64,000 nt of DNA, from the NCBI RefSeq assembly GCF_000170855.1, contig NZ_ABCQ01000002.1, forward strand, positions 62,001 through 126,000. The letters run 5' to 3'. The stretch comes from Moritella sp. PE36. Lineage in GTDB: Bacteria; Pseudomonadota; Gammaproteobacteria; Enterobacterales; Moritellaceae. This document shows positions 1 to 9,182 of the stretch, piece by piece. The position numbers and the translations under genes are program-made. The notes beneath the pieces were generated by a model. The model had not been told where the DNA came from. It did not search any database and worked only from the letters and a program-made list of their open reading frames with translations. Position 1 is the first letter of the stretch; the number at the start of each line of letters is the position of its first letter.

Positions 1-1
1 G

Positions 2-1534
2 CTGACCATTGGCTTGGTATTCTCACTGTCATCTACCGCGATAGTATTGCAAACCTTTAACGAAAAAGGCCTGACAAAAACCGAAGGTGCGCGCTCTGCA
101 TTCTCAGTATTACTGTTTCAAGATATCGCCGTGATCCCAATGCTGGCGTTAATTCCCTTATTAGCTATTCCAGAGTTAGTGGAGCAGGCACAAAATGCCG
201 TACAAGCAGCCAGCGCGCAACATGAAGAGTTATCCTTAGTCGCCAATATTTCTGGCATTTATTACGCGCTGGTGATCATAGTGGCGATCACCGGTGTGAT
301 TGTCGGTGGTCATTACCTCAGTCGACCATTATTTAACTTTGTGGCAAGCTCTAAAGTACCTGAGATCTTTACGGCCGCAGCATTAATGCTGATAATAGGT
401 ATTGCCGCACTCATGAATTTAGTCGGGCTATCTCCTGCTCTGGGTGCATTCTTAGCCGGTGTGGTACTAGCAACCAGTGAGTTTAGACATCAGTTAGAAA
501 CAACGATAGAACCATCTAAAGGGCTGTTACTCGGTTTATTCTTTATGACCGTGGGCGCGGGTATTAATTTTACTATCTTGTTTAACGACATCAGTACCAT
601 TCTCGCGATCACCCTAACCTTAATGTTAGTCAAAAGTTTAGTGCTGTTTATTTTAACCTTAGTATTTAAGATCAAAGGCAGTGATCGCTGGTTATTAGCC
701 CTCAGCTTGGCGCAGGCTGGTGAATTTGGCTTTGTATTAATCGGCTTTACTGTGAGCAACCATGTACTACCGGTTGACTTAGCACAGACCTTATCATTGT
801 CTGTTGCCCTGTCTATGTTCTTAACGCCCGCGTTATTTATCTTTTATGACCGCGTGATACTGCCCCGCTATGTCGATAAAACTAATCAACAAGCAAGCGA
901 TGATATTGATGAACAAGGTGATGTGATCGTAGCTGGTATCGGCCGTTTCGGCCAAATTGTCAATCGTCTGTTACTTGCTAATGGCGTGAAAACCGTGGTA
1001 CTGGATCATGACGTTAGTATGATCCAAAGAGTGCGCTCATTTAACATGAAAAGTTATTTTGGTGACGCAACCCAACTACGTTTACTTGAAACAGCAGGGA
1101 TCGCTAACGCCAGTTTATTCATCGTCGCCATTGATGATAAAGCCAGAGCCGTTGACCTGGTACGTTACATCAAGCAACATTACCCACAAGTCAAAATATT
1201 AGCCCGTGCCTATGACCGTGGCCATGGTTATTCCCTACGCCATGCAGGCGCTGATCATGTGGTCAGCGAAACCTATCATTCAGCCTTAATACTCGGCTCT
1301 CATGCCCTGACTAATTTAGGCTTTAGTGAACACCAAGCAAAAGAAGTAGAGCTCACCTTTAAAGAAATTGAAAAGCAAAGTAAAACAACCTTATACCAAA
1401 CCTGGTTGAATAATAGCGAAGACGATAAGTTTAATACCGCTTATCGTGACCTGTATTTACAACTTGAAGACAGCTTAGCAGACGTGATGAAAAATAAAGA
1501 TAAGTCTGAAAAACCACTACACTTCGATATTTAA
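2..1534 (+). CDS. kefC: KefB/KefC-type K+/H+ antiporter (CPA2 family), 5'-truncated
   Basis: Monovalent cation:proton antiporter of the inner membrane, related to the glutathione-gated K+ efflux systems KefB/KefC. The frame is open to the first bases of the window, so the true start lies upstream. What remains begins inside the membrane domain (SLSSTAIVLQ, typical of CPA2 exchangers). About eight further hydrophobic segments follow, then a cytoplasmic RCK/TrkA-N domain starting near DVIVAGIGRFGQIVNRLLL. That domain has the Rossmann GxGxxG, a following VVLDHD and the FGDAT motif, all typical of KefB/C. Roughly 100 N-terminal residues are missing compared with E. coli KefC (about 620 residues). 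The next gene, ybaK, follows after about 50 bases. KefB and KefC cannot be told apart here; no ancillary KefF/KefG gene is visible in the window. Confidence 0.9.
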   Translation: MTIGLVFSLSSTAIVLQTFNEKGLTKTEGARSAFSVLLFQDIAVIPMLALIPLLAIPELVEQAQNAVQAASAQHEELSLVANISGIYYALVIIVAITGVIVGGHYLSRPLFNFVASSKVPEIFTAAALMLIIGIAALMNLVGLSPALGAFLAGVVLATSEFRHQLETTIEPSKGLLLGLFFMTVGAGINFTILFNDISTILAITLTLMLVKSLVLFILTLVFKIKGSDRWLLALSLAQAGEFGFVLIGFTVSNHVLPVDLAQTLSLSVALSMFLTPALFIFYDRVILPRYVDKTNQQASDDIDEQGDVIVAGIGRFGQIVNRLLLANGVKTVVLDHDVSMIQRVRSFNMKSYFGDATQLRLLETAGIANASLFIVAIDDKARAVDLVRYIKQHYPQVKILARAYDRGHGYSLRHAGADHVVSETYHSALILGSHALTNLGFSEHQAKEVELTFKEIEKQSKTTLYQTWLNNSEDDKFNTAYRDLYLQLEDSLADVMKNKDKSEKPLHFDI

Positions 1535-1586
1535 TAATACAGCGACATTTAGTAATAACACTACATAAAAAGGCTGAATAAATAGT

Positions 1587-2057
1587 ATGACTCCAGCAGT
1601 AAAATTAGCTAAAAAAGCAAAAGTAGCCCACAAAACCCATGAATATAAACATGATTCGAGTGCTGGATCTTATGGTTTAGAAGCGGCGGAAAAAATGGCC
1701 GTCGCCGCCGAACGCATATTCAAAACACTGGTAGTCGATGTTGGAGATAAGAAGCTTGTCGTTGCTGTAGTGCCAGTTACCGCAATGTTGAATTTAAAAG
1801 CCATTGCCAAAGTAGCAAAAGCCAAAAAAGCAGTAATGGCGGATAAGAATGATGTGATGCGCTCGACGGGTTACGTACTTGGTGGGGTGAGTCCGTTGGG
1901 ACAAAAGAAACGCTTACTCACTATCATTGATAGTTCAGCACAAACACATGAAACAATCTATGTCAGCGCGGGTCGTCGCGGCTTAGAGATCGAACTAAGC
2001 CCGTTAGACCTAAAGCAGCTAACCAATGCGGAGTTTGCTGCGATTAGCAGTGACTAA
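1587..2057 (+). CDS. ybaK: YbaK/EbsC family Cys-tRNA(Pro) deacylase
   Basis: Trans-editing enzyme that hydrolyses cysteine mischarged on tRNA-Pro in the cytoplasm. The 156 residues match the usual length of YbaK. Family hallmarks seen are the Lys in RIFKTLVVDV (about residue 46, the functionally essential lysine of the family), GGVSPLGQKKR (about 99-109), and the C-terminal VSAGRRGLEIELSP. ATG start; no strong Shine-Dalgarno is seen. A strong terminator hairpin follows at 2121-2155, so the gene may be co-transcribed with the antiporter upstream. Confidence 0.92.
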   Translation: MTPAVKLAKKAKVAHKTHEYKHDSSAGSYGLEAAEKMAVAAERIFKTLVVDVGDKKLVVAVVPVTAMLNLKAIAKVAKAKKAVMADKNDVMRSTGYVLGGVSPLGQKKRLLTIIDSSAQTHETIYVSAGRRGLEIELSPLDLKQLTNAEFAAISSD

Positions 2058-2120
2058 TGATTAATAGTCGCAATCTGTGAGTAGTAAAATCTATTATCAA
2101 TTTCTATCAGAAAAAAATAA

Positions 2121-2155
2121 AAATAGCTCAGTAGATCGCTCTACTGGGCTATTTT
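2121..2155. terminator. Bidirectional hairpin terminator between ybaK and the porin
   Basis: AAATAGCTCAGTAGA pairs with TCTACTGGGCTATTTT around a short loop, with A-rich and T-rich edges on both sides. It lies between convergent genes. A closely similar hairpin in inverted orientation lies at 3313-3345 on the other side of the porin. Confidence 0.85.
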
Positions 2156-2183
2156 GTATGAAACTTAAATAGTAAGTAATTAA

Positions 2184-3164
2184 CTAAAAGTCATATCGTG
2201 CAGCCATATGCCACTGATCTTCTTTAGCATCAACGCCTTCAATGACATATTCAGTCACCACACGGAAGTTGGAATTAAACTTATAAGCAAGTCCAACTGC
2301 GGCTTGGTCGACCGTATTATCACTTATAGTGTCCGTATCACGTTGTTTATAAGTAAAGGTACCCGTTAGTTTATCCAAGGTGTAAGCGAGAGATAACTCA
2401 TAGGCCGTCCAGTCATCGACTCCCGAGTCATTATTGGTAATATCTCCGACAATAGATGCGGTTAAGCCTTGGTATTTATAACGCACAGCAGTTAGAAAGG
2501 TGGAACGATCAGAATCTGAGTTAGCACCATAATCATCTGTCATGACACCGGTATAGGTTGCGCCTAACTCCAGACCGAAATCAAAACCATAAACCCCCCC
2601 AAGCGAATAACTTGATTGGCTGTCATTACCACTACTAGCATCAACACTGGATTCCGGTTGAATATGCGCCACTAAATTAAGGGCATCATCAAGCACCTTC
2701 ATTTCCAATTTTAAAAGATTGGTTTGTCGATTTAAGTTGCCAATCGCGGGATTACCCGAATAGTTAGTGGTGCCAGCATCGGCCCAATCCGCAATAATTT
2801 CATCGGCGGCATAGTTACGGCCAAAGGTCAGTTGTCCCCGATCATTTTTTAATCCGGCATACATCAACCGCGTTTTAGAGGTTGAATTAGCGTCACTGTT
2901 ATCCCTCGATTCAAATTGCATCTCAATACGCGCAAGCCCAGTTAAATCATCAGCTAAATTTGAAGAGGCCTTAAAGCCAGTGCGAAAATAGCTATCTGAA
3001 CGACCATCACTTTTTACATCGTTACCATCTTGATAAATATAAGCGCCATAAGCACGGCCATACAAATCAACCTGGTGGGCATCATCTGTGTACACATTAA
3101 CGGTGGCTTGTGCTGTAGGAACAAGACTAGCGAGTATTACTGTGACTAATAATGTCTTTTTCAT
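2184..3164 (-). CDS. Gram-negative general porin (OmpU/OmpC-like)
   Basis: Trimeric outer-membrane diffusion porin of the 16-strand beta-barrel type. A clear signal peptide (MKKTLLVTVILASLVPTAQA, cleavage after AQA) is followed by VNVYTDDAHQVDLYGRAYGAYI, the typical first strand 'vdlYGr' of the family. The protein is 326 residues long and ends in an aromatic (AARYDF), the C-terminal Phe recognised by the BAM machinery. Repeated amphipathic strands and Asp/Asn/Ser-rich loops fit a porin. Single-gene unit flanked by terminators on both sides. Pore selectivity cannot be deduced. Confidence 0.9.
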   Translation of the reverse strand: MKKTLLVTVILASLVPTAQATVNVYTDDAHQVDLYGRAYGAYIYQDGNDVKSDGRSDSYFRTGFKASSNLADDLTGLARIEMQFESRDNSDANSTSKTRLMYAGLKNDRGQLTFGRNYAADEIIADWADAGTTNYSGNPAIGNLNRQTNLLKLEMKVLDDALNLVAHIQPESSVDASSGNDSQSSYSLGGVYGFDFGLELGATYTGVMTDDYGANSDSDRSTFLTAVRYKYQGLTASIVGDITNNDSGVDDWTAYELSLAYTLDKLTGTFTYKQRDTDTISDNTVDQAAVGLAYKFNSNFRVVTEYVIEGVDAKEDQWHMAARYDF

Positions 3165-3312
3165 GATTCTTCCCTGTCTATTTAAGTAATTTTTTATTCG
3201 AGGTAAGTGTTTACAGCCTTACAGCGGGCTACTAGTCAAGGGTAGTTCTTTTCTGTGAAATTGATGAGTTTGCAGCTATTTACTAGAAAGTAATGGCTAA
3301 CCGTATAAATAG

Positions 3313-3345
3313 AAAAAGCCCAATAGATTGCGCTACTGAGCTTTT
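3313..3345. terminator. Hairpin upstream of the porin, downstream of the NSS transporter
   Basis: AAAAGCCCAATAG and CTACTGAGCTTTT form an imperfect stem. Reverse-complemented, it shares the AGCTCAGTAG...TGGGCT pattern of the hairpin at 2121-2155. Located between the start of the porin gene and the 5' neighbourhood of the next minus-strand gene's stop, so most likely a terminator for the 3439-4806 transporter (ends at 3439). Confidence 0.6.
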
Positions 3346-3438
3346 GGTTTTTACTTTTTTATTTTACTTTTTTTTAAACTATCTACCTTGGCCTAAACAA
3401 GTTTATCTCTTGATTACCGCTTGAGGCGCAAGGTCTTG

Positions 3439-4806
3439 TTAAAGCGTTGTACTGATTAATACGATAATTAAAACAGGGCAAAAAAACTTCACATACAATG
3501 GCCATATTTTCCAGAAGATACCATTTACATCAGCACCATCTTGACCTTTTATTTCAGCAAGTAGGCTATTACGATGCCATACCCAACCCGTAAAGATAGC
3601 CAGACCTAAACATATGAGTGGTTGCATAATTTCGGTTGATAGCGTGATCATGAAGCCAAACATCAAATCAAAGTTCGTCACAACAACCATCGCTAATGTT
3701 GTCAGTGCCGCGCCAACAATCCACGTTACTTTCTTACGTGACATAGCTGTTCTATCCGCGATATAACTGGTTGGCACTTCGACTACCGAAATTGCCGATG
3801 TTAATGCAGCTACTGACATCAACGCAAAGAAGATGATAGCCACAATATGCTCGACCGCACCCATCGTCGCAAACAACGCTGGAAGTACTGTAAATACCAG
3901 TGTATCTGAACTTAGCAAGTTACCGTCAGCATCAAAGATAATGACACCATTATGCTTAGCTACATACATAGCTGGCAGGATTAACATCGCGGCTAAGAAG
4001 GCTACTCCTGTATCTATAAAGGTTACCTGTACCGCTAACTTACTGATGTTTTCTTTTGGTTTAAGGTATGAGCCGTAAATCATCATCACCCCGGTACCAA
4101 TAGATAACGAAAAGAATGTCTGACCAAGCGCTCCAATGAGTACATCTGAGTGCATTATTTTTTCAAAATCAACCGTAAATAACGCCGCAACACCTTCACT
4201 CGCACCGGGTTGAAACAAGATATAAATCACGCTTGCAATCAAGATAGAAAATAATAATGGCATTAAACGCTTTGACCATTTTTCAATGCCATCTTGTACG
4301 CCTTTTTGAATCACATAAATAGACATCAATGTAAATACTAAGGTAAATACGATATTACGAGATAATGAGAAATCGATTAACCAACGGCTTGCCTCCTCGG
4401 CACCAACCATAGCCGCAATAGGTGCCAGTGTGTTACTGACGAACCAGCCAGAAAGTATGGCATAGAAACTGAATATCATCACCGCACAGATAATTGACGC
4501 GAGACCAATCAAACGACCAATAATTTTTGTTGCAGGAGAGCGACCTAGTTTAGCCATCGCATCTGCTGGGTTAGTTTGACCATGACGACCCACCATCAGT
4601 TCGGCAACTAACATTGGATAGCCAAGTAGAAAGATAAGGAATAAATACACCATTAAGAACGCACCGCCGCCATTACTTGCCGCTTGCGTAGGGAAACCCC
4701 AAATATTACCAATACCTACAGCAGAACCTGCCGCGGCCATTATAAAACCAAAACGAGAACCAAAATGTCCTCGAGACGCACCATCATTATTCTGTATTGC
4801 AGCCAT
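3439..4806 (-). CDS. Neurotransmitter:sodium symporter (NSS/SNF) family transporter
   Basis: Inner-membrane Na+-coupled symporter, usually for amino acids. The N-terminus RFGFIMAAAGSAVGIGNIW with GFPTQAASNGGGAF is the hallmark TM1 region of LeuT-fold NSS proteins, where the unwound helix binds Na+ and substrate. About 11 hydrophobic segments fill the 455 residues, near the length of bacterial 11-TM members such as YocR/MhsT. GTGVMMIYGSYL (TM6 region) is also typical. Monocistronic, between hairpins. The substrate cannot be read from sequence alone; a Na+-dependent amino-acid symporter is the family expectation. Confidence 0.9.
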   Translation of the reverse strand: MAAIQNNDGASRGHFGSRFGFIMAAAGSAVGIGNIWGFPTQAASNGGGAFLMVYLFLIFLLGYPMLVAELMVGRHGQTNPADAMAKLGRSPATKIIGRLIGLASIICAVMIFSFYAILSGWFVSNTLAPIAAMVGAEEASRWLIDFSLSRNIVFTLVFTLMSIYVIQKGVQDGIEKWSKRLMPLLFSILIASVIYILFQPGASEGVAALFTVDFEKIMHSDVLIGALGQTFFSLSIGTGVMMIYGSYLKPKENISKLAVQVTFIDTGVAFLAAMLILPAMYVAKHNGVIIFDADGNLLSSDTLVFTVLPALFATMGAVEHIVAIIFFALMSVAALTSAISVVEVPTSYIADRTAMSRKKVTWIVGAALTTLAMVVVTNFDLMFGFMITLSTEIMQPLICLGLAIFTGWVWHRNSLLAEIKGQDGADVNGIFWKIWPLYVKFFCPVLIIVLISTTL

Positions 4807-5159
4807 TTATCCGTACCAAGTTTGCTAAATTCAATCAATAGCAGGTGTTATACCCAAATAAACAGCAAAGACAAGTATTAAAATCTATAAAAACCCATAA
4901 ACACTAGTGTTTAACACCTAAAAATGTCAACTAAAAGCAATACCCAACTACAAAAATAATAAATATGCATTTTAAATTGCGCAAACAATCTAAATTCATC
5001 CTTGAAATAGCAAGTGTCACCAATCAACTTTAAACATAAAAAATAACACTTTAATCAAACCGTCACCAAAACTGCCTACTATGCGTACTTAATATATAAA
5101 ATAATATTTTATACTCCCGCTGGGTTAGTCATAAAACGCACACAAAAATAAGGATCTTT
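4807..5159. other. AT-rich divergent intergenic region
   Basis: About 350 bases between the divergent NSS transporter and the sphingomyelinase-like gene. It is AT-rich and must hold both promoters. A Shine-Dalgarno-like AAGGA lies just before the ATG at 5160. I see no gene, RNA or convincing operator in it. Confidence 0.5.
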
Positions 5160-6446
5160 ATGTTAAAGAAAGTAACCGTCTTATTCTGGCTGTACATGTT
5201 CACGCCAGCATTAATGGCGATGAGCCAAGTGCCCACGGAACGCCATACTATTATTCAATTCACCAATAGTACGCCTCATACTTTATATGCGTATATTGAA
5301 GAAGGTAATAATGTCGACTTATTAACAACAGAAGTGATGCCATTGAGTACCGTTGACGTGGCTAATATTACCCGCACTAATGTAGAACAGAATATAACTA
5401 TCTCACTGAGTAACGCTGATTACAGCTTTAATTTAACGCAGAAGGTAACCGAGGATGAACTCGCTTTTGGCTTCGATAGCAGTGAACTGACCATCGCGCC
5501 ACAAACCGACAATACTATTCAGCGGTTTGAGATCCAACTTGCCGATAATGACAATACCATCGCCTTTAATAGTGAAAATCTACACCAAGGTGGCAAGGTA
5601 AATTACGTATTACAGTTGCATGATAAAAAGCCCACTATCGGACCCGGTAACGAATTTAGCTTATTAAGCTACAACATTTGGGCCACCACCATATTCGGTT
5701 CTAAAAAAGTCGATAGCCGTTTAACGGAAATGCCCGCGGTAATGTCAGGTTATGATGTTTTGGTACTCACTGAGGTCTTTGATCCAATCCGAACAAGCAA
5801 ATTACTTAAACAGCTCAGTAAAGAATATAGTTTTACCAGCAGCGAAATGTTTAAGTTAGGTAAAATCATGCAATCAGGTACGCGTATCTTAACGCCTTGG
5901 CCTGTAGAAGCAGAAAAGAGCCTAAAGTATACCAACTGTAGTGGTATTCAGTGTGCTGCAACACGTGGGGTTATTTATACCCGTATTAATAAGCAAGGTT
6001 ACATTTACCATGTCTTTGCTACGCACACACAATCGTCTGATGACGATACTAACCGCACGGCACGTTTAGCCCAGCTAGAAGAAATGGGTGAGTTTATTCG
6101 CGAACAAAACATTCCTGCCGACGAAGCTGTCATTTTAGCGGGTGACTTCAACGTCAACAAAATTGGCTTGCCCGGTGATCGTGATCAAATGGCATATATT
6201 CTTAATGCCACCGAACCAGAGAATAAAGGTCACAATCTGTCTTTTGATTCCAACACTAACAATTGGGCAGAAAAACCTTATTTAGAATATCTGGATTACA
6301 CATTAACAGGGAATGATAATTTACAGCCAATCAGTGCCAGCCAAGAAATATTCGCCCCTCGCGTACTGACAAAATCGCTTTGGGGAAATTGGGATTTATC
6401 AGACCATTACGCTGCTCGCGGATATTTTATCTACCCGACCAAGTAA
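5160..6446 (+). CDS. Secreted sphingomyelinase C / phospholipase of the endonuclease-exonuclease-phosphatase fold
   Basis: Likely exported phosphodiesterase of the bacterial neutral sphingomyelinase (beta-hemolysin) type, cleaving phosphocholine from sphingomyelin-like lipids. A signal peptide spans about residues 1-20 (hydrophobic core ending ALMAMS). An N-terminal domain of about 160 residues of unknown role comes before the catalytic domain. EEP-fold motifs are seen: LLSYNIW (Asn), VLVLTEVFD (metal-binding Glu), FATHTQS (His), LAGDFNVNK (Asp/Asn) and the terminal LSDHYAARG with the catalytic SDH. This order is characteristic of sphingomyelinases. Residues 1-428 are intact. A monocistronic gene. 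Substrate could also be another phospholipid; activity is inferred. Confidence 0.8.
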   Translation: MLKKVTVLFWLYMFTPALMAMSQVPTERHTIIQFTNSTPHTLYAYIEEGNNVDLLTTEVMPLSTVDVANITRTNVEQNITISLSNADYSFNLTQKVTEDELAFGFDSSELTIAPQTDNTIQRFEIQLADNDNTIAFNSENLHQGGKVNYVLQLHDKKPTIGPGNEFSLLSYNIWATTIFGSKKVDSRLTEMPAVMSGYDVLVLTEVFDPIRTSKLLKQLSKEYSFTSSEMFKLGKIMQSGTRILTPWPVEAEKSLKYTNCSGIQCAATRGVIYTRINKQGYIYHVFATHTQSSDDDTNRTARLAQLEEMGEFIREQNIPADEAVILAGDFNVNKIGLPGDRDQMAYILNATEPENKGHNLSFDSNTNNWAEKPYLEYLDYTLTGNDNLQPISASQEIFAPRVLTKSLWGNWDLSDHYAARGYFIYPTK

Positions 6447-7000
6447 TAGCAGGATAAAACTCTACGCATAAATATTTCCGCATCTATTCTCTTTAGATGC
6501 AGAAATATCCGCCGAAAACTCGATATTACTACTAGATGAATACTCAAAACTAGGCATATGCACTGATTTCACCTTGAAACATCTGAAAGTAGCACTCAAA
6601 TAAAGTTGAAGCCTACTAGCATTAGTGTGATCTGTGTATATAAATCAATTGCTAACAACTTGTTAAAACACACGAAACTACCCCTTATTAGCTACCTTCG
6701 TGTTTTATAGATCATTATAGGAACAAGGTTAAAACCAATTTACACCCAAATGAAAGCATAAAACACTGAAATGGAACTTAACGACAACACAAACCAGAAC
6801 AAAAACAACCAAGCGCTCGATAAACATACAAACGCAAAGATTGTTAATAAAAAATACGTAAAAAATCAAATTATTTTGATAAATACAGGGGATTTTTTAG
6901 GTTAGAGGCAAAAAGGCGATCTGCATCACTTTAAATAAAATTCAAATCATTATCCTAGGCAGCAGTTAAGATACAGCGCAATATTACAGGTGAAATAGAA
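6447..7000. other. Long intergenic region with two hairpins
   Basis: About 550 bases without a convincing gene. A hairpin at 6472-6508 (ATATTTC-GCATCTA stem) ends the upstream transcript. A weaker inverted repeat pairs ACACGAA at 6670-6676 with TTCGTGT at 6697-6703. The remainder is AT-rich and should carry the promoter of the downstream serine-type transporter. Confidence 0.5.
6472..6508 (+). terminator. Hairpin downstream of the sphingomyelinase-like gene
   Basis: ATATTTC, one mismatch, GCATCTA, then a seven-base loop, TAGATGC, mismatch, GAAATAT. It lies 26 bases past the stop codon. The run of T after the stem is poor, so intrinsic termination is likely but not certain. Confidence 0.6.
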
Positions 7001-8341
7001 ATGTCAGAACAAGCAACTACAACTATCACGGACAGCACTACGAACGCTGCTAAATGGAACAAAGCAGACACAACATGGGTATTAAGTTTATTCGGCACAG
7101 CAGTAGGTGCTGGTGTTTTATTCTTACCTATTAAAGCAGGTTTAGGTGGTTTTTGGCCGTTAGTAGCTCTTGCATTGCTTGCAGGTCCAATGACGTGGTT
7201 CGCGCATAGATCACTTGCTCGCTTCGTTCTATCATCAAAAAATCCAGATTCAGACATCACTGATGTTGTTGAAGAACATTTTGGTAAAGGCGCTGCAAAA
7301 CTAATTACGTTTGCTTATTTCTTTGCTATCTACCCTATCGTATTAATCTACGGTGTTGGTATTACTAATACATTCGAAAGTTTCATTGTTAACCAACTTG
7401 ATATCTTCACTGAAATCCCACGCCTAGCGGCTGATGGCGCACCGATGCTTAACGAAGCTGGTGTTCAATTAATGGATAAAGTAAGCGGTATTCCACGTTG
7501 GTTACTATCTGGTGGTCTAATTTTAGCAATGACTGCGATGATCCTATTCGGCAAAGACTTAATGCTTAAAGCAACATCAGCATTAGTTTACCCACTCGTA
7601 TTCATCTTATTCGGTCTATCGATATTCTTAATTCCGAGCTGGAATACAAGCATGGTAACAGTGGTACCTGAAGCATCATCTTTCTTACCTGCTATCTGGT
7701 TAGCGATTCCACTGATTGTGTTCTCATTCAACCACTCTCCAGTAATCAGCCAGTTTGCTAAAGCACAACGCGCATCTTACGGTGACAACGCAGTAGAAAA
7801 ATCAGATCTTATCTGTAAACGTGCCGGTCAAATGTTACTTGGTTTTGTAATGCTATTCGTATTCTCTTGTGTGTTATCACTATCACCTGAGCAACTAGCA
7901 GAAGCTAAAGCACAAAACATCTCAATTCTGTCTTACCTTGCAAACGTACATGACTCAGTATTAATTCAATACTTTGGTCCTTTCGTAGCATTCGCAGCGA
8001 TTACGTCTAGCTACTTCGGTCACTACTTAGGTGCTCAAGAAGGTCTAAACGGTCTAGTTAAGCAAGTTGCACCAAAAGCATCAGAGAAGAACATCAGTAC
8101 TTTCTCTATCGCATTCATCGTACTAACTACATGGGCTGTAGCAATTATCAACCCAAGTGTACTAGGTCTTATCGAAACAATTGGCGCACCAATGATTGCA
8201 GCTATCTTGTTCCTAATGCCAATGTACGCAATCAAGAAAGTACCTGCGATGCAAAAATATGCTAGCAATAAAGCAGCTAACATCTTCGTTACTATCTGTG
8301 GTCTTATGGCTATCACTTCAGTAATCTACGGTTCATTCTAA
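7001..8341 (+). CDS. sdaC: HAAAP-family amino-acid permease, serine transporter SdaC-like
   Basis: Proton-coupled amino-acid uptake carrier of the hydroxy/aromatic amino acid permease family in the inner membrane. [19 protein letters not shown] (about 29-47), [23 protein letters not shown] and [12 protein letters not shown] closely follow the SdaC pattern known from E. coli. About 11 transmembrane segments in 446 residues. ATG preceded by AGGTGAAATAGAA. The codon use is visibly biased toward common codons, suggesting good expression. A strong intrinsic terminator follows at 8383-8413, so the gene is monocistronic. Specificity for L-serine is inferred from similarity; threonine or another hydroxy amino acid is possible. 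Confidence 0.85.
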   Translation: MSEQATTTITDSTTNAAKWNKADTTWVLSLFGTAVGAGVLFLPIKAGLGGFWPLVALALLAGPMTWFAHRSLARFVLSSKNPDSDITDVVEEHFGKGAAKLITFAYFFAIYPIVLIYGVGITNTFESFIVNQLDIFTEIPRLAADGAPMLNEAGVQLMDKVSGIPRWLLSGGLILAMTAMILFGKDLMLKATSALVYPLVFILFGLSIFLIPSWNTSMVTVVPEASSFLPAIWLAIPLIVFSFNHSPVISQFAKAQRASYGDNAVEKSDLICKRAGQMLLGFVMLFVFSCVLSLSPEQLAEAKAQNISILSYLANVHDSVLIQYFGPFVAFAAITSSYFGHYLGAQEGLNGLVKQVAPKASEKNISTFSIAFIVLTTWAVAIINPSVLGLIETIGAPMIAAILFLMPMYAIKKVPAMQKYASNKAANIFVTICGLMAITSVIYGSF

Positions 8342-8382
8342 ATCGTACCTTACAGTGATTAACAGTTAAGTTAATAACGAAT

Positions 8383-8413
8383 AAAACCGGCGAGTCACCT
8401 CGCCGGTTTTTTT
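8383..8413 (+). terminator. Strong intrinsic terminator
   Basis: AAAACCGGCGAG / CTCGCCGGTTTT perfect 12-bp stem with a four-base loop and seven T. It separates the permease from the convergent small membrane gene and can act in both directions. Confidence 0.95.
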
Positions 8414-8435
8414 GTATCTGCATTTTGTGACATTA

Positions 8436-8672
8436 TTAATTCTTATCATGTTCTTGGTTTTTAATTTCTGTATCCGTCTCTTTATCTTCTTCTTTCTTAT
8501 CACAACCCATCATTTTCATCATAAAGAACATCATTACTACACATAAAATCAGCGGTATAAGTAAGCTACTACTTATCGCCACCAGCGACATATTCCCAAC
8601 GAATACAAAATAGGCTAATGGCAGACCTAAACACAGTACTAACATCAATTTACACAGTTTATTCATCTTCAT
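8436..8672 (-). CDS. Small membrane protein of the copper locus, unknown function
   Basis: 78 residues with a basic N-terminus and two hydrophobic segments (about 8-26 and 28-50). The second is very Met-rich (MMFFMMKMMGCD) and is followed by an acidic/lysine-rich tail. Met-rich membrane segments next to a Cys suggest copper contact, but that is inference. It lies downstream of the SHOCT protein on the same strand and would be transcribed from the CueR-like promoter at 8994-9024. I do not recognise a named family. Confidence 0.6.
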   Translation of the reverse strand: MKMNKLCKLMLVLCLGLPLAYFVFVGNMSLVAISSSLLIPLILCVVMMFFMMKMMGCDKKEEDKETDTEIKNQEHDKN

Positions 8673-8734
8673 AATTTTTCACCTTTTGTCTTACTTCAAT
8701 TATTATCTAGCTGCAAATGTACGACCCGAGTGTC

Positions 8735-8929
8735 TTACAGCTTTGTCTTTATTTCATCTAACTCTTCAGCACTAATATCACCGCTTGCGAATCGTCGTTT
8801 CGCTATATCAACAGGCGACTCCACGCTCAATTTTTTATTTAGACCCGAAAATAACAGGTAGAAAAGTAAACCCCAAAATATCACCATTGAAATAGGCATT
8901 AACCAATGAAATTCATGAAAACCAAACAT
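8735..8929 (-). CDS. SHOCT-domain small membrane protein
   Basis: 64 residues: an N-terminal FHEFHW segment, one transmembrane helix (about 12-28), and a C-terminal SHOCT motif (DIAKRRFASGDISAEELDEIKTKL region). SHOCT modules are short helical tails often found on small membrane proteins near metal-transport genes. First gene of the leftward unit that faces copA, behind a promoter with a MerR-type 19-bp spacer. A GGAGG-like site precedes the ATG. Role in copper handling is inferred from position only. Confidence 0.75.
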   Translation of the reverse strand: MFGFHEFHWLMPISMVIFWGLLFYLLFSGLNKKLSVESPVDIAKRRFASGDISAEELDEIKTKL

Positions 8930-8993
8930 ATGTAACCTCCAGAAGTTTAAATATATGACTACTTACCTTGTTTCAGGTTTGACCTTGAGATAA

Positions 8994-9024
8994 ACATTAA
9001 GGTTTACCTTAGCTGGAAGGTAAA
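8994..9024 (-). promoter_or_regulatory. CueR/MerR-type promoter for the leftward small genes
   Basis: On the minus strand TTTACC (9019-9024) and TAATGT (8994-8999) are separated by exactly 19 bases, the overlong spacing typical of MerR-family activated promoters. The spacer carries the dyad ACCTTCC-AGC-TAAGGTAA. The same half sites occur in the copA promoter about 90 bp away. No cueR gene is in the window. Confidence 0.75.
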
Positions 9025-9082
9025 GCCTAATTTGAAATTATTACGGCATTATTTTTAAATTAATTTAAACCCTCACAGAAGA

Positions 9083-9113
9083 TTGACCTTCCAGTTAGGG
9101 TAAAGGCTATTGT
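9083..9113 (+). promoter_or_regulatory. CueR/MerR-type promoter of copA
   Basis: TTGACC (9083-9088) and TATTGT (9108-9113) are 19 bases apart. The dyad CCTTCC-AGTTAGGG-TAAAGG between them matches the CueR operator pattern seen before copA genes in enterics. The ATG of copA is 70 bases downstream. Confidence 0.85.
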
Positions 9114-9182
9114 TAACTTAATGACAAAATTTAGCCGATAAATAAGCGAACAATATTTCAATCACATAAAAGGATGCTACTA

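Noticed and set aside
4684-4881. Short open frame at the NSS transporter start
   Set aside because: Lies mostly on the antisense of the transporter's conserved N-terminus; no ribosome site.
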